Below are positions 26,355 through 35,141 of a DNA stretch of 64,000 nucleotides, in pieces (positions within the stretch are counted from its first letter, which is position 1; each line of letters begins with the position of its first letter). The notes beneath the pieces were generated by a model. It was not told the origin of the DNA. It saw only the letters and a list, made by a program, of their open reading frames with translations, and ran no database searches. The stretch comes from Prochlorococcus marinus CUG1415 (GTDB lineage Bacteria > Cyanobacteriota > Cyanobacteriia > PCC-6307 > Cyanobiaceae), in the NCBI RefSeq assembly GCF_017696015.1, contig NZ_JAAORL010000001.1, positions 62,001-126,000 on the forward strand, read 5' to 3'. The translations under genes were made by a program, and so were the position numbers.

Positions 26355-26720
26355 ATGTCTAATCAAATTGATCCTTTGTCAAACTCTTTAACAATTCAAA
26401 CTATTCAAGCAATTGACAATTTAGATCTATCAATAATGCAGAAACATCATCTAAGAATACTTGCTCATTGCCTCCAGATTTTTAAAATGATAAATGCAGA
26501 TGATATTTCTGAATTATGTAATCAAAACCCTCTGAGAGAATGGTGTGATAACCAATCTAAAAAATTTGATGATAAAAAATTTAGTGACCTTTTTTATGAG
26601 CAATTAAAATCTACTGCAAACAAGTTAGATACTTTTTCACGAAGAATAGGAAAAAGGATTAAGGATTTAGAGATTGATGATTTAGTACTTCTAGTTGAAG
26701 AGAGTGAGAAATCATCCTAA
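26355..26720 (+). CDS. hypothetical protein divergent from sufB (121 aa, three Cys)
   Basis: This 121-residue, mostly helical soluble protein has Cys39 (LAHCLQIF), Cys55 (ELCNQNP) and Cys64 (EWCDNQ). Its C-terminus is DTFSRRIGKRIKDLEIDDLVLLVEES. No helix-turn-helix is apparent, so it is not a SufR homologue by eye, although it occupies SufR's usual place divergent from sufB. The Cys spacing could ligate a metal or Fe-S cluster. No family is recognised and the link with suf is positional only. Confidence 0.8.
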   Translation: MSNQIDPLSNSLTIQTIQAIDNLDLSIMQKHHLRILAHCLQIFKMINADDISELCNQNPLREWCDNQSKKFDDKKFSDLFYEQLKSTANKLDTFSRRIGKRIKDLEIDDLVLLVEESEKSS

Positions 26721-26993
26721 GTTGATCCCGAAGAAAAAATATATTTTTGTTGAGTTGTTAACAAATTCAGGTAATAAAATTTAAAAGAAAAGAAAATTAA
26801 TTTACATTTAAACTATCTCTGAAAATTAATTAATTCCTTTGATACCAATTACTTTGAAGAGAAATATGAATTTTGCAAATTTATTAGTAGTCAGAGGATC
26901 CTGACGACAGGGCTAAAAGACACACAATTGCAAAAAAAAAAGAACATACTGATCCCAAGCAAAAACGGAGATTTTAAAGTGGCTGATGGGATC

Positions 26994-28079
26994 ATGAATA
27001 AAGGAGAATTACTCTCACTAACCCTCAGACAATTACGTCAAGAAGCAAGTAAATTATCAGTTCCTCTATATAGTCGTAAAACAAAGGCTGTTTTAGTTGA
27101 CTTAATACTTAAATATCAAGAAAAATCTTCTAAGCAAACAAATAAAAGTCAACCCCTGCCAGATTCTAAAAATACTTTTGAGTCCAATACCTTCAACAGG
27201 AATGAAGAAGTTAAAACAAACGTAGTTTTCTTGCCCCGAGATCCAGATTGGGCATATGTTTTTTGGCAAATTTCCGATGCCGATAGAGAAAAAGCACAAG
27301 CTTTGGGTGCAAATAAATTATGTTTACGATTATTTGATGCATCTGGTTCTGACGGAAGCAATCTAAATCAAGGAACACTTAGGGAGATTACAGTAGATAG
27401 TTATAGTACTGAGTGGTACTTACCAATCCCCCTTGCAGATAGAGACTATAAAGTTGAATTAGGATATAAATATGGTTTTAAATGGATGTCTTTGGCATTC
27501 TCTTCAACAAGTCGTGTTCCTGGATCCCATCCATCTGAGCAAATTCTTGACAAATTTGTTCCATTTAATTTGGATGCTACGTCTGAGTCAATTCAAGATA
27601 TTTCAAATTCCGTGACTTCAGAACAAAATGGTATCCATGAAAGGTTATATCAAGCTGCAACAAATATCACTCTTAGAAGGAAAGTTGGTTCAGAAGAATT
27701 TATGGAAAATATAAATTCAACAAATAAAAATGATAACCTTACTGATTCAGGTGCTGGTAAATGGTCTTCAGGTTTAAATGATTCTGGAAGCGGAATTGTT
27801 AAAAATAGATCGTTCTGGCTCGTTGCTGATGCTGAATTAATTGTTTATGGAGCAACTGAACCTTCTGCAAAACTGACAATAGGTGGAGAAGAAGTACCTC
27901 TTGCTGCAGATGGTACTTTTAGAATTCAAGTTCCATTTAGAGATGGGACTCAAAAATATGATATTAAAGCTGTAGATGTATCTGGTGAGCAAGAAAAAAG
28001 TATATCAATGAAATTTGATAGAGCGACTCCACTAGACGATACTAATGAAAAATATAATACTGATCCAGAATGGTTTTAA
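26994..28079 (+). CDS. DUF4912 protein with SAP/Rho-N-like N-terminus and Ig-like end
   Basis: About 361 residues from ATG 26994; a TTG at 26928 would add 22 Lys-rich residues. A Rho-N/SAP-like helix pair comes first (LTLRQLRQEASKLSVPLYSRKTKAVLVDLI). DUF4912 follows, with FLPRDPDWAYVFWQISDADRE, LCLRLFD and EWYLPI then DYKVELGYK. The C-terminus (ELIVYGATEPSAKLTIGGEEVPLAADGTF) is an Ig-like beta-sandwich seen in surface or carbohydrate-associated proteins. No signal peptide is seen. It precedes a small membrane protein and pgm on the same strand, hinting at a carbohydrate link. Confidence 0.8.
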   Translation: MNKGELLSLTLRQLRQEASKLSVPLYSRKTKAVLVDLILKYQEKSSKQTNKSQPLPDSKNTFESNTFNRNEEVKTNVVFLPRDPDWAYVFWQISDADREKAQALGANKLCLRLFDASGSDGSNLNQGTLREITVDSYSTEWYLPIPLADRDYKVELGYKYGFKWMSLAFSSTSRVPGSHPSEQILDKFVPFNLDATSESIQDISNSVTSEQNGIHERLYQAATNITLRRKVGSEEFMENINSTNKNDNLTDSGAGKWSSGLNDSGSGIVKNRSFWLVADAELIVYGATEPSAKLTIGGEEVPLAADGTFRIQVPFRDGTQKYDIKAVDVSGEQEKSISMKFDRATPLDDTNEKYNTDPEWF

Positions 28080-28091
28080 TTAATTAAATTA

Positions 28092-28262
28092 ATGTTGAAA
28101 AAAATAGTAGCTTTTACCCCTTTGTTTGGAGCATTAACATTTCCAATTATAGTTCCAATTACAATTTCTAAATTTGGGGTTAATTACGGAATCCTAAGTG
28201 CATTATTGATTTCTTCATTATGGTTTATCGCTATGTTAAGAACATCCGAAATGCCTCATTAA
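28092..28262 (+). CDS. small two-span membrane protein (56 aa)
   Basis: A 56-codon ORF with ATG 28092 lies between the DUF4912 gene and pgm, leaving gaps of 12 and 32 bases. The product has two hydrophobic stretches, VAFTPLFGALTFPIIVPI and GILSALLISSLWFIAML, and a short polar tail RTSEMPH. Tight packing in the gap and the clean membrane pattern support a real gene. No family is recognised. Confidence 0.65.
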   Translation: MLKKIVAFTPLFGALTFPIIVPITISKFGVNYGILSALLISSLWFIAMLRTSEMPH

Positions 28263-28294
28263 TTTAGTTAGATTTTTGGAAGTTTCTTAAACAT

Positions 28295-29932
28295 ATGACT
28301 CAAGTTAGTGTAATTAATATCAATTCTCCTTTTCTAGATCAAAAACCAGGCACTTCTGGTTTAAGAAAAAGTACTTTAAAGTTTCAGGAAGAACATTATC
28401 TAGAAGTTTTTATTGAAGCAATCTTACAATCATTGGAAGATTTAAAAGGTTCAACATTAGTAGTGGGTGGTGATGGCAGATATGGCAATATTGAAGCAAT
28501 AGAAAAAATTGTCCAAATATGCATTGCTCATAAAGTTCAAAAGGTTATTGTTCCAAAATACGGTTTATTATCTACTCCTGCGACATCACATTTAATTAGA
28601 AAAGAAAAAGCTATTGGTGGAATTATTCTTTCTGCAAGCCACAATCCTGGAGGGATTGATGGCGACTTTGGCGTGAAATTGAATATCTCTAATGGTGGCC
28701 CAGCTCCTGAGATAATTACTAATAATATTTTCAAGGCTTCACAATTACTAACTAGTTATAAAATTTGTAATATTCAATTACCTGATTTTAGTGAATATGG
28801 AACTTATCCTTACGGTGAAACTACCTTAGAAATTATTGATGGAGTAAAAGATTATTCTAATTTGATGGAAAAAATTTTTGATTTTGATCAAATTAGTGAT
28901 TTTTTAAAAAAAGACTTCTCGTTAATCTTTGATGCAATGAATGCGGTTACAGGTCCATATGCAAAAAATATTTTTGTTGAAAAAATGGGTCTTGCAGATG
29001 ATTGTGTCATGAATGGTAACCCGTTAAAAGATTTTGGAGGTTTACATCCTGATCCTAATCTTACTTACGCATCCCACTTGGCTGATTTGTTATTAAATAA
29101 AAAATCTTATAGTTTTGGTGCTGCATGCGATGGAGATGGAGATAGGAATATGATTTTAGGAAGTGGATGTTTTGTAAATCCTAGTGATAGCCTTGCAGTG
29201 ATCACTGCTAACACAAAATATGTCCCTGGTTATAAAGATGGTATTACAGGTGTGGCACGATCCATGCCAACCAGCTCAGCGGTTGATAATGTTGCTAGAG
29301 CATTAAATATACCTTGTTTCGAGACACCTACTGGCTGGAAGTTTTTTGGAAATCTTTTAGATTCTAATTTAATTACTTTATGTGGAGAAGAAAGTTTTGG
29401 AACAGGTAGTAACCATGTAAGGGAGAAAGATGGATTATGGGCAGTTTTGTATTGGTTACAAGTTTTAGCTGAAAAAAAATGTTCTGTAAGTGATTTAATG
29501 CAGAATCATTGGAAACAATTTGGTAGAAATTATTATTCAAGACATGATTATGAGGCAATTCCCTCAAATATTGCTAATCAAATTTTTGGTAATCTAACTT
29601 CTTTGCTCGAAAATTTAAAAGGAAGTAATTTTGCAGGCCATTTAGTTCAAGTTGCAGATAACTTCTCATATTTAGATCCTGTTGATGATTCCATAAGTGA
29701 CAATCAAGGTTTAAGACTTATTCTTGATGATAATTCCCGAGTCATTGTACGTCTTTCGGGAACTGGAACTAAGGGTGCAACATTAAGACTTTACTTTGAG
29801 AAATTTTACGATCCTAAAAAGAATCTTTCATTAAATCCACAAGTCGCTTTGAAACCTCTTATCGATGATTTAGATCATTTATTAAATATTTCAAAACTTA
29901 CTCAAATGGAAACTCCTACAGTCATTACATAA
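28295..29932 (+). CDS. pgm: phosphoglucomutase (alpha-D-phosphohexomutase family)
   Basis: This 545-residue enzyme interconverts glucose-1-phosphate and glucose-6-phosphate, feeding glycogen and sugar-nucleotide synthesis. The phosphoserine loop SASHNPGG has Ser115. The metal loop AACDGDGDRNMILG is present, as are the sugar-binding CGEESFGTG and the phosphate-binding end RLSGTGTKGATLRLY. The size and the GEESFG loop match the eukaryotic-type PGM branch rather than phosphomannomutase. rarA follows 33 bases on. Confidence 0.95.
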   Translation: MTQVSVININSPFLDQKPGTSGLRKSTLKFQEEHYLEVFIEAILQSLEDLKGSTLVVGGDGRYGNIEAIEKIVQICIAHKVQKVIVPKYGLLSTPATSHLIRKEKAIGGIILSASHNPGGIDGDFGVKLNISNGGPAPEIITNNIFKASQLLTSYKICNIQLPDFSEYGTYPYGETTLEIIDGVKDYSNLMEKIFDFDQISDFLKKDFSLIFDAMNAVTGPYAKNIFVEKMGLADDCVMNGNPLKDFGGLHPDPNLTYASHLADLLLNKKSYSFGAACDGDGDRNMILGSGCFVNPSDSLAVITANTKYVPGYKDGITGVARSMPTSSAVDNVARALNIPCFETPTGWKFFGNLLDSNLITLCGEESFGTGSNHVREKDGLWAVLYWLQVLAEKKCSVSDLMQNHWKQFGRNYYSRHDYEAIPSNIANQIFGNLTSLLENLKGSNFAGHLVQVADNFSYLDPVDDSISDNQGLRLILDDNSRVIVRLSGTGTKGATLRLYFEKFYDPKKNLSLNPQVALKPLIDDLDHLLNISKLTQMETPTVIT

Positions 29933-29965
29933 ACTTTAAAGGAATGATTTTTTGATTTAATTTAT

Positions 29966-31255
29966 ATGCATTCAGAAAATTTATTTACTCATTATTCTCA
30001 AATAGAAAATAATGCTCCTTTGGCAGATCAATTAAGACCAAAGAATTTGGAGGACTTTTTTGGTCAACAATCAATCTTGAATGAGAATTCGCTGTTAAGA
30101 AGTGCAATATTAAAAGATAAGATTAGTAATTTTATTTTTTCAGGCCCTACTGGTGTTGGGAAAACTACTCTAATTGAAATTATTTCTTCTAATACACGTT
30201 CAAAATTAATTAAATTAAATGCAGTATTATCAAGTGTTAAAGAATTAAGAAATGAAATCTCTAATGCAAAAGAACGATTAATAAATTCAAAAAGAAAAAC
30301 AATTTTATTTATCGATGAGGTTCATAGATTTACCTCAGTGCAGCAAGATGCTTTATTACCCTCAATAGAGAATGGAACTATAACTTTTATTGGTGCTACA
30401 ACTGAAAACCCTTTCTTTGCTGTTAATAAAGCGCTTGTTAGTAGGTCTCGTATTTTTACATTAATTCCTTTGGCTGAAAATGATTTGAAGAAAATAATAC
30501 AAAAAGTCATAAATCACTATTCAAAACTAAAAGATTCAAAAAAGGTTTATTTAACTAAGGATGCAATAAGTCATTTAATTAAATTTTCTGGCGGTGATGC
30601 AAGAACATTAATCAATTCCCTAGAGATGGCTATAGAAACAACTGCTGACAATGATGCTAAAGAAATAAATATTAATCTCTCAATAGCAGAGGATGCGATT
30701 CAAAAGAAAAATATTGTCTACGATAAAAATGGTCAAAATCATTACGATATAATAAGTGCCTTTATTAAGTCCATAAGAGGTTCTGATCCAGATGCAACTT
30801 TATTTTGGCTTGCTAATATGCTGGAGGCTGGTGAAGATCCTAATTTTATTTTTAGAAGACTACTTATATCTGCCAGTGAAGATATTGGAATTGCTGATCC
30901 TAATGCCATAGTAGTTATACAATCATGTTGTGATGCTTTTGATAGAGTTGGTTTTCCAGAAGGATTATATTTTTTAACGCAAGCTTCTTTATATTTAGCT
31001 ATATCTCCAAAAAGTAATAGTACGAAGAGTATTTTTAAAGCAATTGAAAAAATCAAATCTATCAATGCTTTTGAAGTTCCAAGTCATTTAAAAAATAATT
31101 CGAATAGTTATGTAAATCCTCATAATTATCCAGGCAATTGGGTCTTACAAGAATATCTTCCTAAATCTGTAAGGGGTTTAAAAATATGGCAACCAAATAA
31201 TAATGGGTGGGAGAAAATTAAATATGAAGAACTGCTTAGAAGAAAAGAAAACTAA
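29966..31255 (+). CDS. rarA: replication-associated recombination protein RarA (MgsA) AAA+ ATPase
   Basis: This 429-residue clamp-loader-like AAA+ protein of the RarA/WRNIP1 family has GPTGVGKT (60-67, Walker A), ILFIDEVHRF (Walker B), ENPFFAVNKALVSRSR (arginine-finger region) and FSGGDARTLINSLE (sensor 2). The tail QKKNIVYDKNGQNHYDIISAFIKSIRGSDPDA is the family's oligomerisation domain. It acts at stalled forks and gaps. Its stop overlaps the convergent PPTase stop by four bases. Confidence 0.95.
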   Translation: MHSENLFTHYSQIENNAPLADQLRPKNLEDFFGQQSILNENSLLRSAILKDKISNFIFSGPTGVGKTTLIEIISSNTRSKLIKLNAVLSSVKELRNEISNAKERLINSKRKTILFIDEVHRFTSVQQDALLPSIENGTITFIGATTENPFFAVNKALVSRSRIFTLIPLAENDLKKIIQKVINHYSKLKDSKKVYLTKDAISHLIKFSGGDARTLINSLEMAIETTADNDAKEININLSIAEDAIQKKNIVYDKNGQNHYDIISAFIKSIRGSDPDATLFWLANMLEAGEDPNFIFRRLLISASEDIGIADPNAIVVIQSCCDAFDRVGFPEGLYFLTQASLYLAISPKSNSTKSIFKAIEKIKSINAFEVPSHLKNNSNSYVNPHNYPGNWVLQEYLPKSVRGLKIWQPNNNGWEKIKYEELLRRKEN

Positions 31256-31908
31256 AAGTTTTTCGAACAACAAATAATCTCTGGATTAAAAGAAGTTTTT
31301 TCTTCGTAGGCTAAAGCAATAGTCCAATTATGGAAATTAATCTGTGAATAATTTAAATGTATGTTTTTCTTATTGTGTATTAACTCTCTTTGCGTTTCAA
31401 AATATTGCCAATGGTTTATGTCTTTAGCTAATTTTCCATGATCCCACTTTATAGCCGCTTCAACAGCACACCATTGATTTAATATCATATTTTTTGTTAA
31501 ATAATTATTATGGTTTGATTTATTGGTATGAAAAAAGTATTTTTCCGCTAATTTTATATGGTTAAAATCTCTATCTGTTCTCTCAATATCAATGCCTATT
31601 TTGCTTTTATGCCAAACTATAGTTAAGGCATCTATGCAATGGCTTAAACTTATATTTCCCATGCCAGGAGGTAATATTGGTGGTTCACCAGGATCAGCAT
31701 TTATTGGAATTGCTAGGGGATCTAAATCAAAAAGTGTTGATAGTGATTGTCTTAAATATCCTCTAGTTTCTAAAAAAACTTTTGATCTTAAACCTGAAAG
31801 TTTTTCTGCAGTTTTAATTTCCTCTACTGTTACGTCATCTTGTACACCTTTAATCTCATAAAACCAAATTTTTGGTATTTTATATTCATACTCATTTAAT
31901 AATTTCAA
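31252..31908 (-). CDS. 4'-phosphopantetheinyl transferase (Sfp type, divergent)
   Basis: This 218-residue protein has the Sfp/HetI order: an N-terminal LRSKVFLETRGYLRQSLSTLF, then PGMGNISLSH, GIDIERTDR (105-113, Mg site Asp107/Glu109) and QWCAVEAAIKW (145-155). The canonical W-x-x-K-E-A lysine is Val149 here, while Glu150 and Lys154 are kept. It should attach 4'-phosphopantetheine to acyl carrier protein. The only plausible start is TTG 31908, whose first base is shared with the divergent bcp ATG. Confidence 0.85.
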   Translation of the reverse strand: MKLLNEYEYKIPKIWFYEIKGVQDDVTVEEIKTAEKLSGLRSKVFLETRGYLRQSLSTLFDLDPLAIPINADPGEPPILPPGMGNISLSHCIDALTIVWHKSKIGIDIERTDRDFNHIKLAEKYFFHTNKSNHNNYLTKNMILNQWCAVEAAIKWDHGKLAKDINHWQYFETQRELIHNKKNIHLNYSQINFHNWTIALAYEEKTSFNPEIICCSKNF

Positions 31909-32375
31909 TGGCTCTTAAGGTTGGTGACAAAGCACCAGAATTTAAATTAAAAGATTCTTTTGAGAAGGAAGTGTCTCTTAAAGATTTTAAAGGTAAAAAA
32001 ATAATACTATATTTTTATCCCAAAGATAATACTCCAGGATGCACTAAGGAAGCCTGCAATTTTAAAGAAAATTGGGATTTGCTCCAGAAAAATAATATTG
32101 TTGTGCTTGGTATTAGCAAAGATAATGCCTCTTCTCATCAGAAATTTATAGAAAAATTTAATTTACCTTTTATTCTTTTAACTGATCCTGAACCTTTTAA
32201 AGTTTCTACTGATTACGATAGCTATGGACTAAAGAAATTCATGGGAAAGGAATATATGGGAATGATGAGAAATACGTTTTTGATTGATAATGATGGTAAC
32301 ATCGAAAAAATTTACTTAAAGGTAAAAGCAGCAATAATGGCTGATCATATAATTGCAGACCTTGGGTTAAGCTAA
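31908..32375 (+). CDS. bcp: thioredoxin-dependent peroxiredoxin, BCP/PrxQ type
   Basis: From ATG 31908 this is a 155-residue atypical 2-Cys peroxiredoxin. YFYPKDNTPGCTKEACNF gives peroxidatic Cys45 and resolving Cys50, the PrxQ spacing. LKDFKGKKIILYFYP and the conserved MGKEYMGMMRNTFLID complete the fold. It reduces hydroperoxides in the cytoplasm. A longer reading frame upstream has no family match and overlaps the PPTase, so the internal Met is the start. It overlaps coaX convergently by 9 bases. Confidence 0.95.
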   Translation: MALKVGDKAPEFKLKDSFEKEVSLKDFKGKKIILYFYPKDNTPGCTKEACNFKENWDLLQKNNIVVLGISKDNASSHQKFIEKFNLPFILLTDPEPFKVSTDYDSYGLKKFMGKEYMGMMRNTFLIDNDGNIEKIYLKVKAAIMADHIIADLGLS

Positions 32376-33062
32376 TTTTCTTACAGACAGGTGGTGAATA
32401 ATCATCCCCTCCATAACTAAATTAGGAGCATTGATAATATTTTCTTTTTGAGTATTTAGAGATTTTGTGAGTAATTGAGAGTCTCCTCCACATATTATGA
32501 AAATATCCTTTTCGGGATTAAATAAATTATTAATCACGCCAGTAAGAGAGTTAATTACTCCTTTTAAGATTGCTTCTTCTGTATTAATTAAAAAATCTTT
32601 GATGGGAATATCATATTTTTTGGGAACTTTAAGATTTTTTGTATTTTGTTCCATTGATTTTAATTGTGTTAGAAAACCTGGAAGAAGTTGACCTCCAATA
32701 ATAGATCCATTTGAATTCAATTTTGTTATTGATAATATTGTTCCAAAATCTGCAATTAGCAAATCTTTTTTGAAAGGGTTTTCAATAATTTTTAAAGCAG
32801 CAATACAGGCAAGAGCTCTATCAACTCCAAAATAATCAGGAAGATTTGATAACTGAATATCTTGAGTTTTTATTTCATTTTCTTTTTTCAGCAAAAAATT
32901 TGGTAGTTTTCCTACAGAAGCCCAAATTAATTGATCAAGATCTATATTTTCGGGAACTTTTTGCTCTTTTTTGGTATGGAAGAATTTAGATTGATTTTTA
33001 GAATATTTTGCCCAATGCAGCCTACTATTGCCTACTAATAAAAAATTTATATCTGAGACCAT
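32367..33062 (-). CDS. coaX: type III pantothenate kinase
   Basis: This 231-residue ASKHA-fold kinase carries out the first step of CoA synthesis. It has LLVGNSRLHWAKY (phosphate loop), DLLIADFGTILSITKL (second phosphate motif) and GSIIGGQLLPGFLTQL (GGxxxPG), then IFIICGGDS. The usual D-x-G-N-T of the first loop reads LVGNS, so the Asp is missing; similar IGNSRLHW forms occur in cyanobacteria. It lies 15 bases downstream of cysH and is probably co-transcribed with it. Confidence 0.88.
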   Translation of the reverse strand: MVSDINFLLVGNSRLHWAKYSKNQSKFFHTKKEQKVPENIDLDQLIWASVGKLPNFLLKKENEIKTQDIQLSNLPDYFGVDRALACIAALKIIENPFKKDLLIADFGTILSITKLNSNGSIIGGQLLPGFLTQLKSMEQNTKNLKVPKKYDIPIKDFLINTEEAILKGVINSLTGVINNLFNPEKDIFIICGGDSQLLTKSLNTQKENIINAPNLVMEGMIIHHLSVRKLA

Positions 33063-33077
33063 TGTTCTATGATCAAT

Positions 33078-33803
33078 TTAATTATTAGTGTGTATTCCAC
33101 ATTCTTGTTTAATCCCCCCAAATCTTGTATCTCTGCCCTTTGTTTCAATACCATCGGGACTGCTTGAATGCCAATCTCCTACAGAAGAATAACCTTTGAT
33201 AAAAAGTGGATGTGCAGGTAAATTATTCTCTTCCATATAATAAAAAATATCTTTATTTGTCCAATTTAATAAAGGTCTTAAAGAGAGTCTTTGACGAATT
33301 ACGTCTATAAATTTCATTTTGTTTCTATTTTCTGTTTGACTTGATCTGACACCGCTGGCCCAGCAGGAAATATCATATTTTTCTAGACCATTTTCTAAAG
33401 GTTTTATCTTTCTCAATTGATGATACTTATCTAAATCACTCTCTTTATTTGTTTCCCAAAGTTTTCCATATTTGGCCTCCATTCTTGCTGGAGATAATTC
33501 ACTTTGCAGAACTTCAACTTCTAAGGATAAATTATCAATAAGCTTTTCAGCGTAATGGTATGTTTCTGGAGGAAGGTAACCTGTATCTATCCAAAATATT
33601 TTGATTTTTTTTTGAAGACATAATTTACTGACTATATCTAAAAGGACTGATGACTGTATACCAAAACTTGTTGTAATAGCAAATTGATTATCAAACTTTT
33701 CATAACCCCATGTAAGCATTTCTTGAGGCTTCATATCTATTAGCTCTTGATTATATTTCTTTATTAATTCAGGTTGAATATCTTTGTGGATTTTTTCAAT
33801 CAT
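33078..33803 (-). CDS. cysH: phosphoadenylyl-sulfate (PAPS) reductase
   Basis: This 241-residue protein reduces activated sulfate to sulfite. TTSFGIQSSVLLDIV is the P-loop-like start, and KIFWIDTGYLPPETY and CWASGVRSSQTENR follow. The catalytic C-terminal KQECGIHTN has Cys235. The CC...CxxC cluster motif of APS reductases is absent, so PAPS is the likely substrate. It lies upstream of coaX, linking sulfur assimilation and CoA, and is divergent from the NDH-2 gene. Confidence 0.93.
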   Translation of the reverse strand: MIEKIHKDIQPELIKKYNQELIDMKPQEMLTWGYEKFDNQFAITTSFGIQSSVLLDIVSKLCLQKKIKIFWIDTGYLPPETYHYAEKLIDNLSLEVEVLQSELSPARMEAKYGKLWETNKESDLDKYHQLRKIKPLENGLEKYDISCWASGVRSSQTENRNKMKFIDVIRQRLSLRPLLNWTNKDIFYYMEENNLPAHPLFIKGYSSVGDWHSSSPDGIETKGRDTRFGGIKQECGIHTNN

Positions 33804-33877
33804 TCTTCAGTGTGGTTATGAGTTTAATTTTATTTCGCTCAATTTAAAAATTATTCGTATAGTTTAATAATACATTT

Positions 33878-35092
33878 ATGCATAACAATATTTCTCTAAT
33901 GAAATCAATACAAAAACCAATAGTAATAGTTGGAGCTGGTTTTGCAGGTATGACATTTGCTTTGAATTTAAAGAATCTTAATCCTTCTTTACCGATTCTT
34001 GTGGTTGATTCTGAAACGAACTTTATATTTAAACCTTTAATGTACGAAGTTTTAAGTAAAGAAATAAGAAGTTGGGAAGCCACCCCAAAATTTGCAAATA
34101 TTTTTTCTGATGCGGGTATAACTTTTTTAAGAAATTGTTTAACCAAGATTTCCTTCAAAGAAAATATTCTTGAATTTAGTGACGATTTAAAATTAAGTTA
34201 TCAGTATCTTGTAATCTGTACAGGATCTATTTCAAATAGTTTTTTTATAAAAGGTGTAGATGAAAATTGTTATTTTTTTAATGATTTTCACGATCTAAAT
34301 AAATTAAATTCTTTTTTAAAAAAATCACAAGAAACTTCCTTGCATAAAAAGTTATTCATAGTTGGAGGTGGTCCCTCTGGTATCGAGTTGGCATGCAAAA
34401 TTAAAGATATATTTACAGACCAATTTGAAATTAATTTAATAGAAAAATCAAACGAAATCCTCAATAAAAACAAAATTTTTAATAGAGAACAAGCAGAGAT
34501 GGCATTAGAAAAAAGAAAAATCAACGTCCTTTTGAATTCCACAGTTCAAGAAGTCTCAGAAACTAAGATTAGTATTTCTAGTGAGGTTGGAATAACTTCC
34601 TTGGATAAAGATATTGTTATTTGGACTGCAGGTGTTAAACCTAATTTGTCTTACTTAGAAACTGATCAAATAACAAAAAAATTTGGACGAATTTTAGTGA
34701 ATAATAATTTGCAAATAGAAAACCATAAAAACTGTTTTGCTATTGGTGATATTTCAATTATTGAAGGAATGGAGGATTTACCCATAACTGCTCAGGTCGC
34801 TATGCAGGAAGGAAATCATCTTGCTAATAATTTAGAACTTTTAATTCAAGGAAAAGAAACTTTACCCTTTGAATTTCAAGATAATGGTGAAATGATTAGC
34901 TTAGGAATAGGCGAAGCTTCAATTTCTGGGCTTGGGGTTACTTTATCTGGGAAATTCGCTTTTGAGGTAAGAAGACTTATATATGCTTCTAAGTTGCCTG
35001 ATATTACGGAAAGCTTGAAATCTGCATCTTCATGGATATTCCACAAAAAATCTATTTTTAAAAAGTTTCTTAAAAAAGATAATTCCAATTAA
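33878..35092 (+). CDS. type II NADH dehydrogenase (NDH-2)
   Basis: This 404-residue flavoprotein has two Rossmann motifs, IVIVGAGFAGMTFAL for FAD near residue 15 and LFIVGGGPSGIELACKI for NAD(P)H near residue 160. It also has VIWTAGVKPN and CFAIGDIS. It feeds electrons to quinone without proton pumping; in cyanobacteria such enzymes are low-abundance redox sensors. It has no membrane span except an amphipathic C-terminus (IFKKFLKK). The SLC13/Ktr genes follow on the same strand 49 bases later. Confidence 0.9.
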   Translation: MHNNISLMKSIQKPIVIVGAGFAGMTFALNLKNLNPSLPILVVDSETNFIFKPLMYEVLSKEIRSWEATPKFANIFSDAGITFLRNCLTKISFKENILEFSDDLKLSYQYLVICTGSISNSFFIKGVDENCYFFNDFHDLNKLNSFLKKSQETSLHKKLFIVGGGPSGIELACKIKDIFTDQFEINLIEKSNEILNKNKIFNREQAEMALEKRKINVLLNSTVQEVSETKISISSEVGITSLDKDIVIWTAGVKPNLSYLETDQITKKFGRILVNNNLQIENHKNCFAIGDISIIEGMEDLPITAQVAMQEGNHLANNLELLIQGKETLPFEFQDNGEMISLGIGEASISGLGVTLSGKFAFEVRRLIYASKLPDITESLKSASSWIFHKKSIFKKFLKKDNSN

Positions 35093-35141
35093 ACTTTTTT
35101 GAAATATTGTTTTTGGGTATATTGAGTTAAATAAGTTTCAT

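Noticed and set aside
31872-31907. N-terminal extension of bcp
   Set aside because: The extra 12 residues are antisense to the PPTase start and absent from the peroxiredoxin family; the MALKVGDKAP start is canonical.
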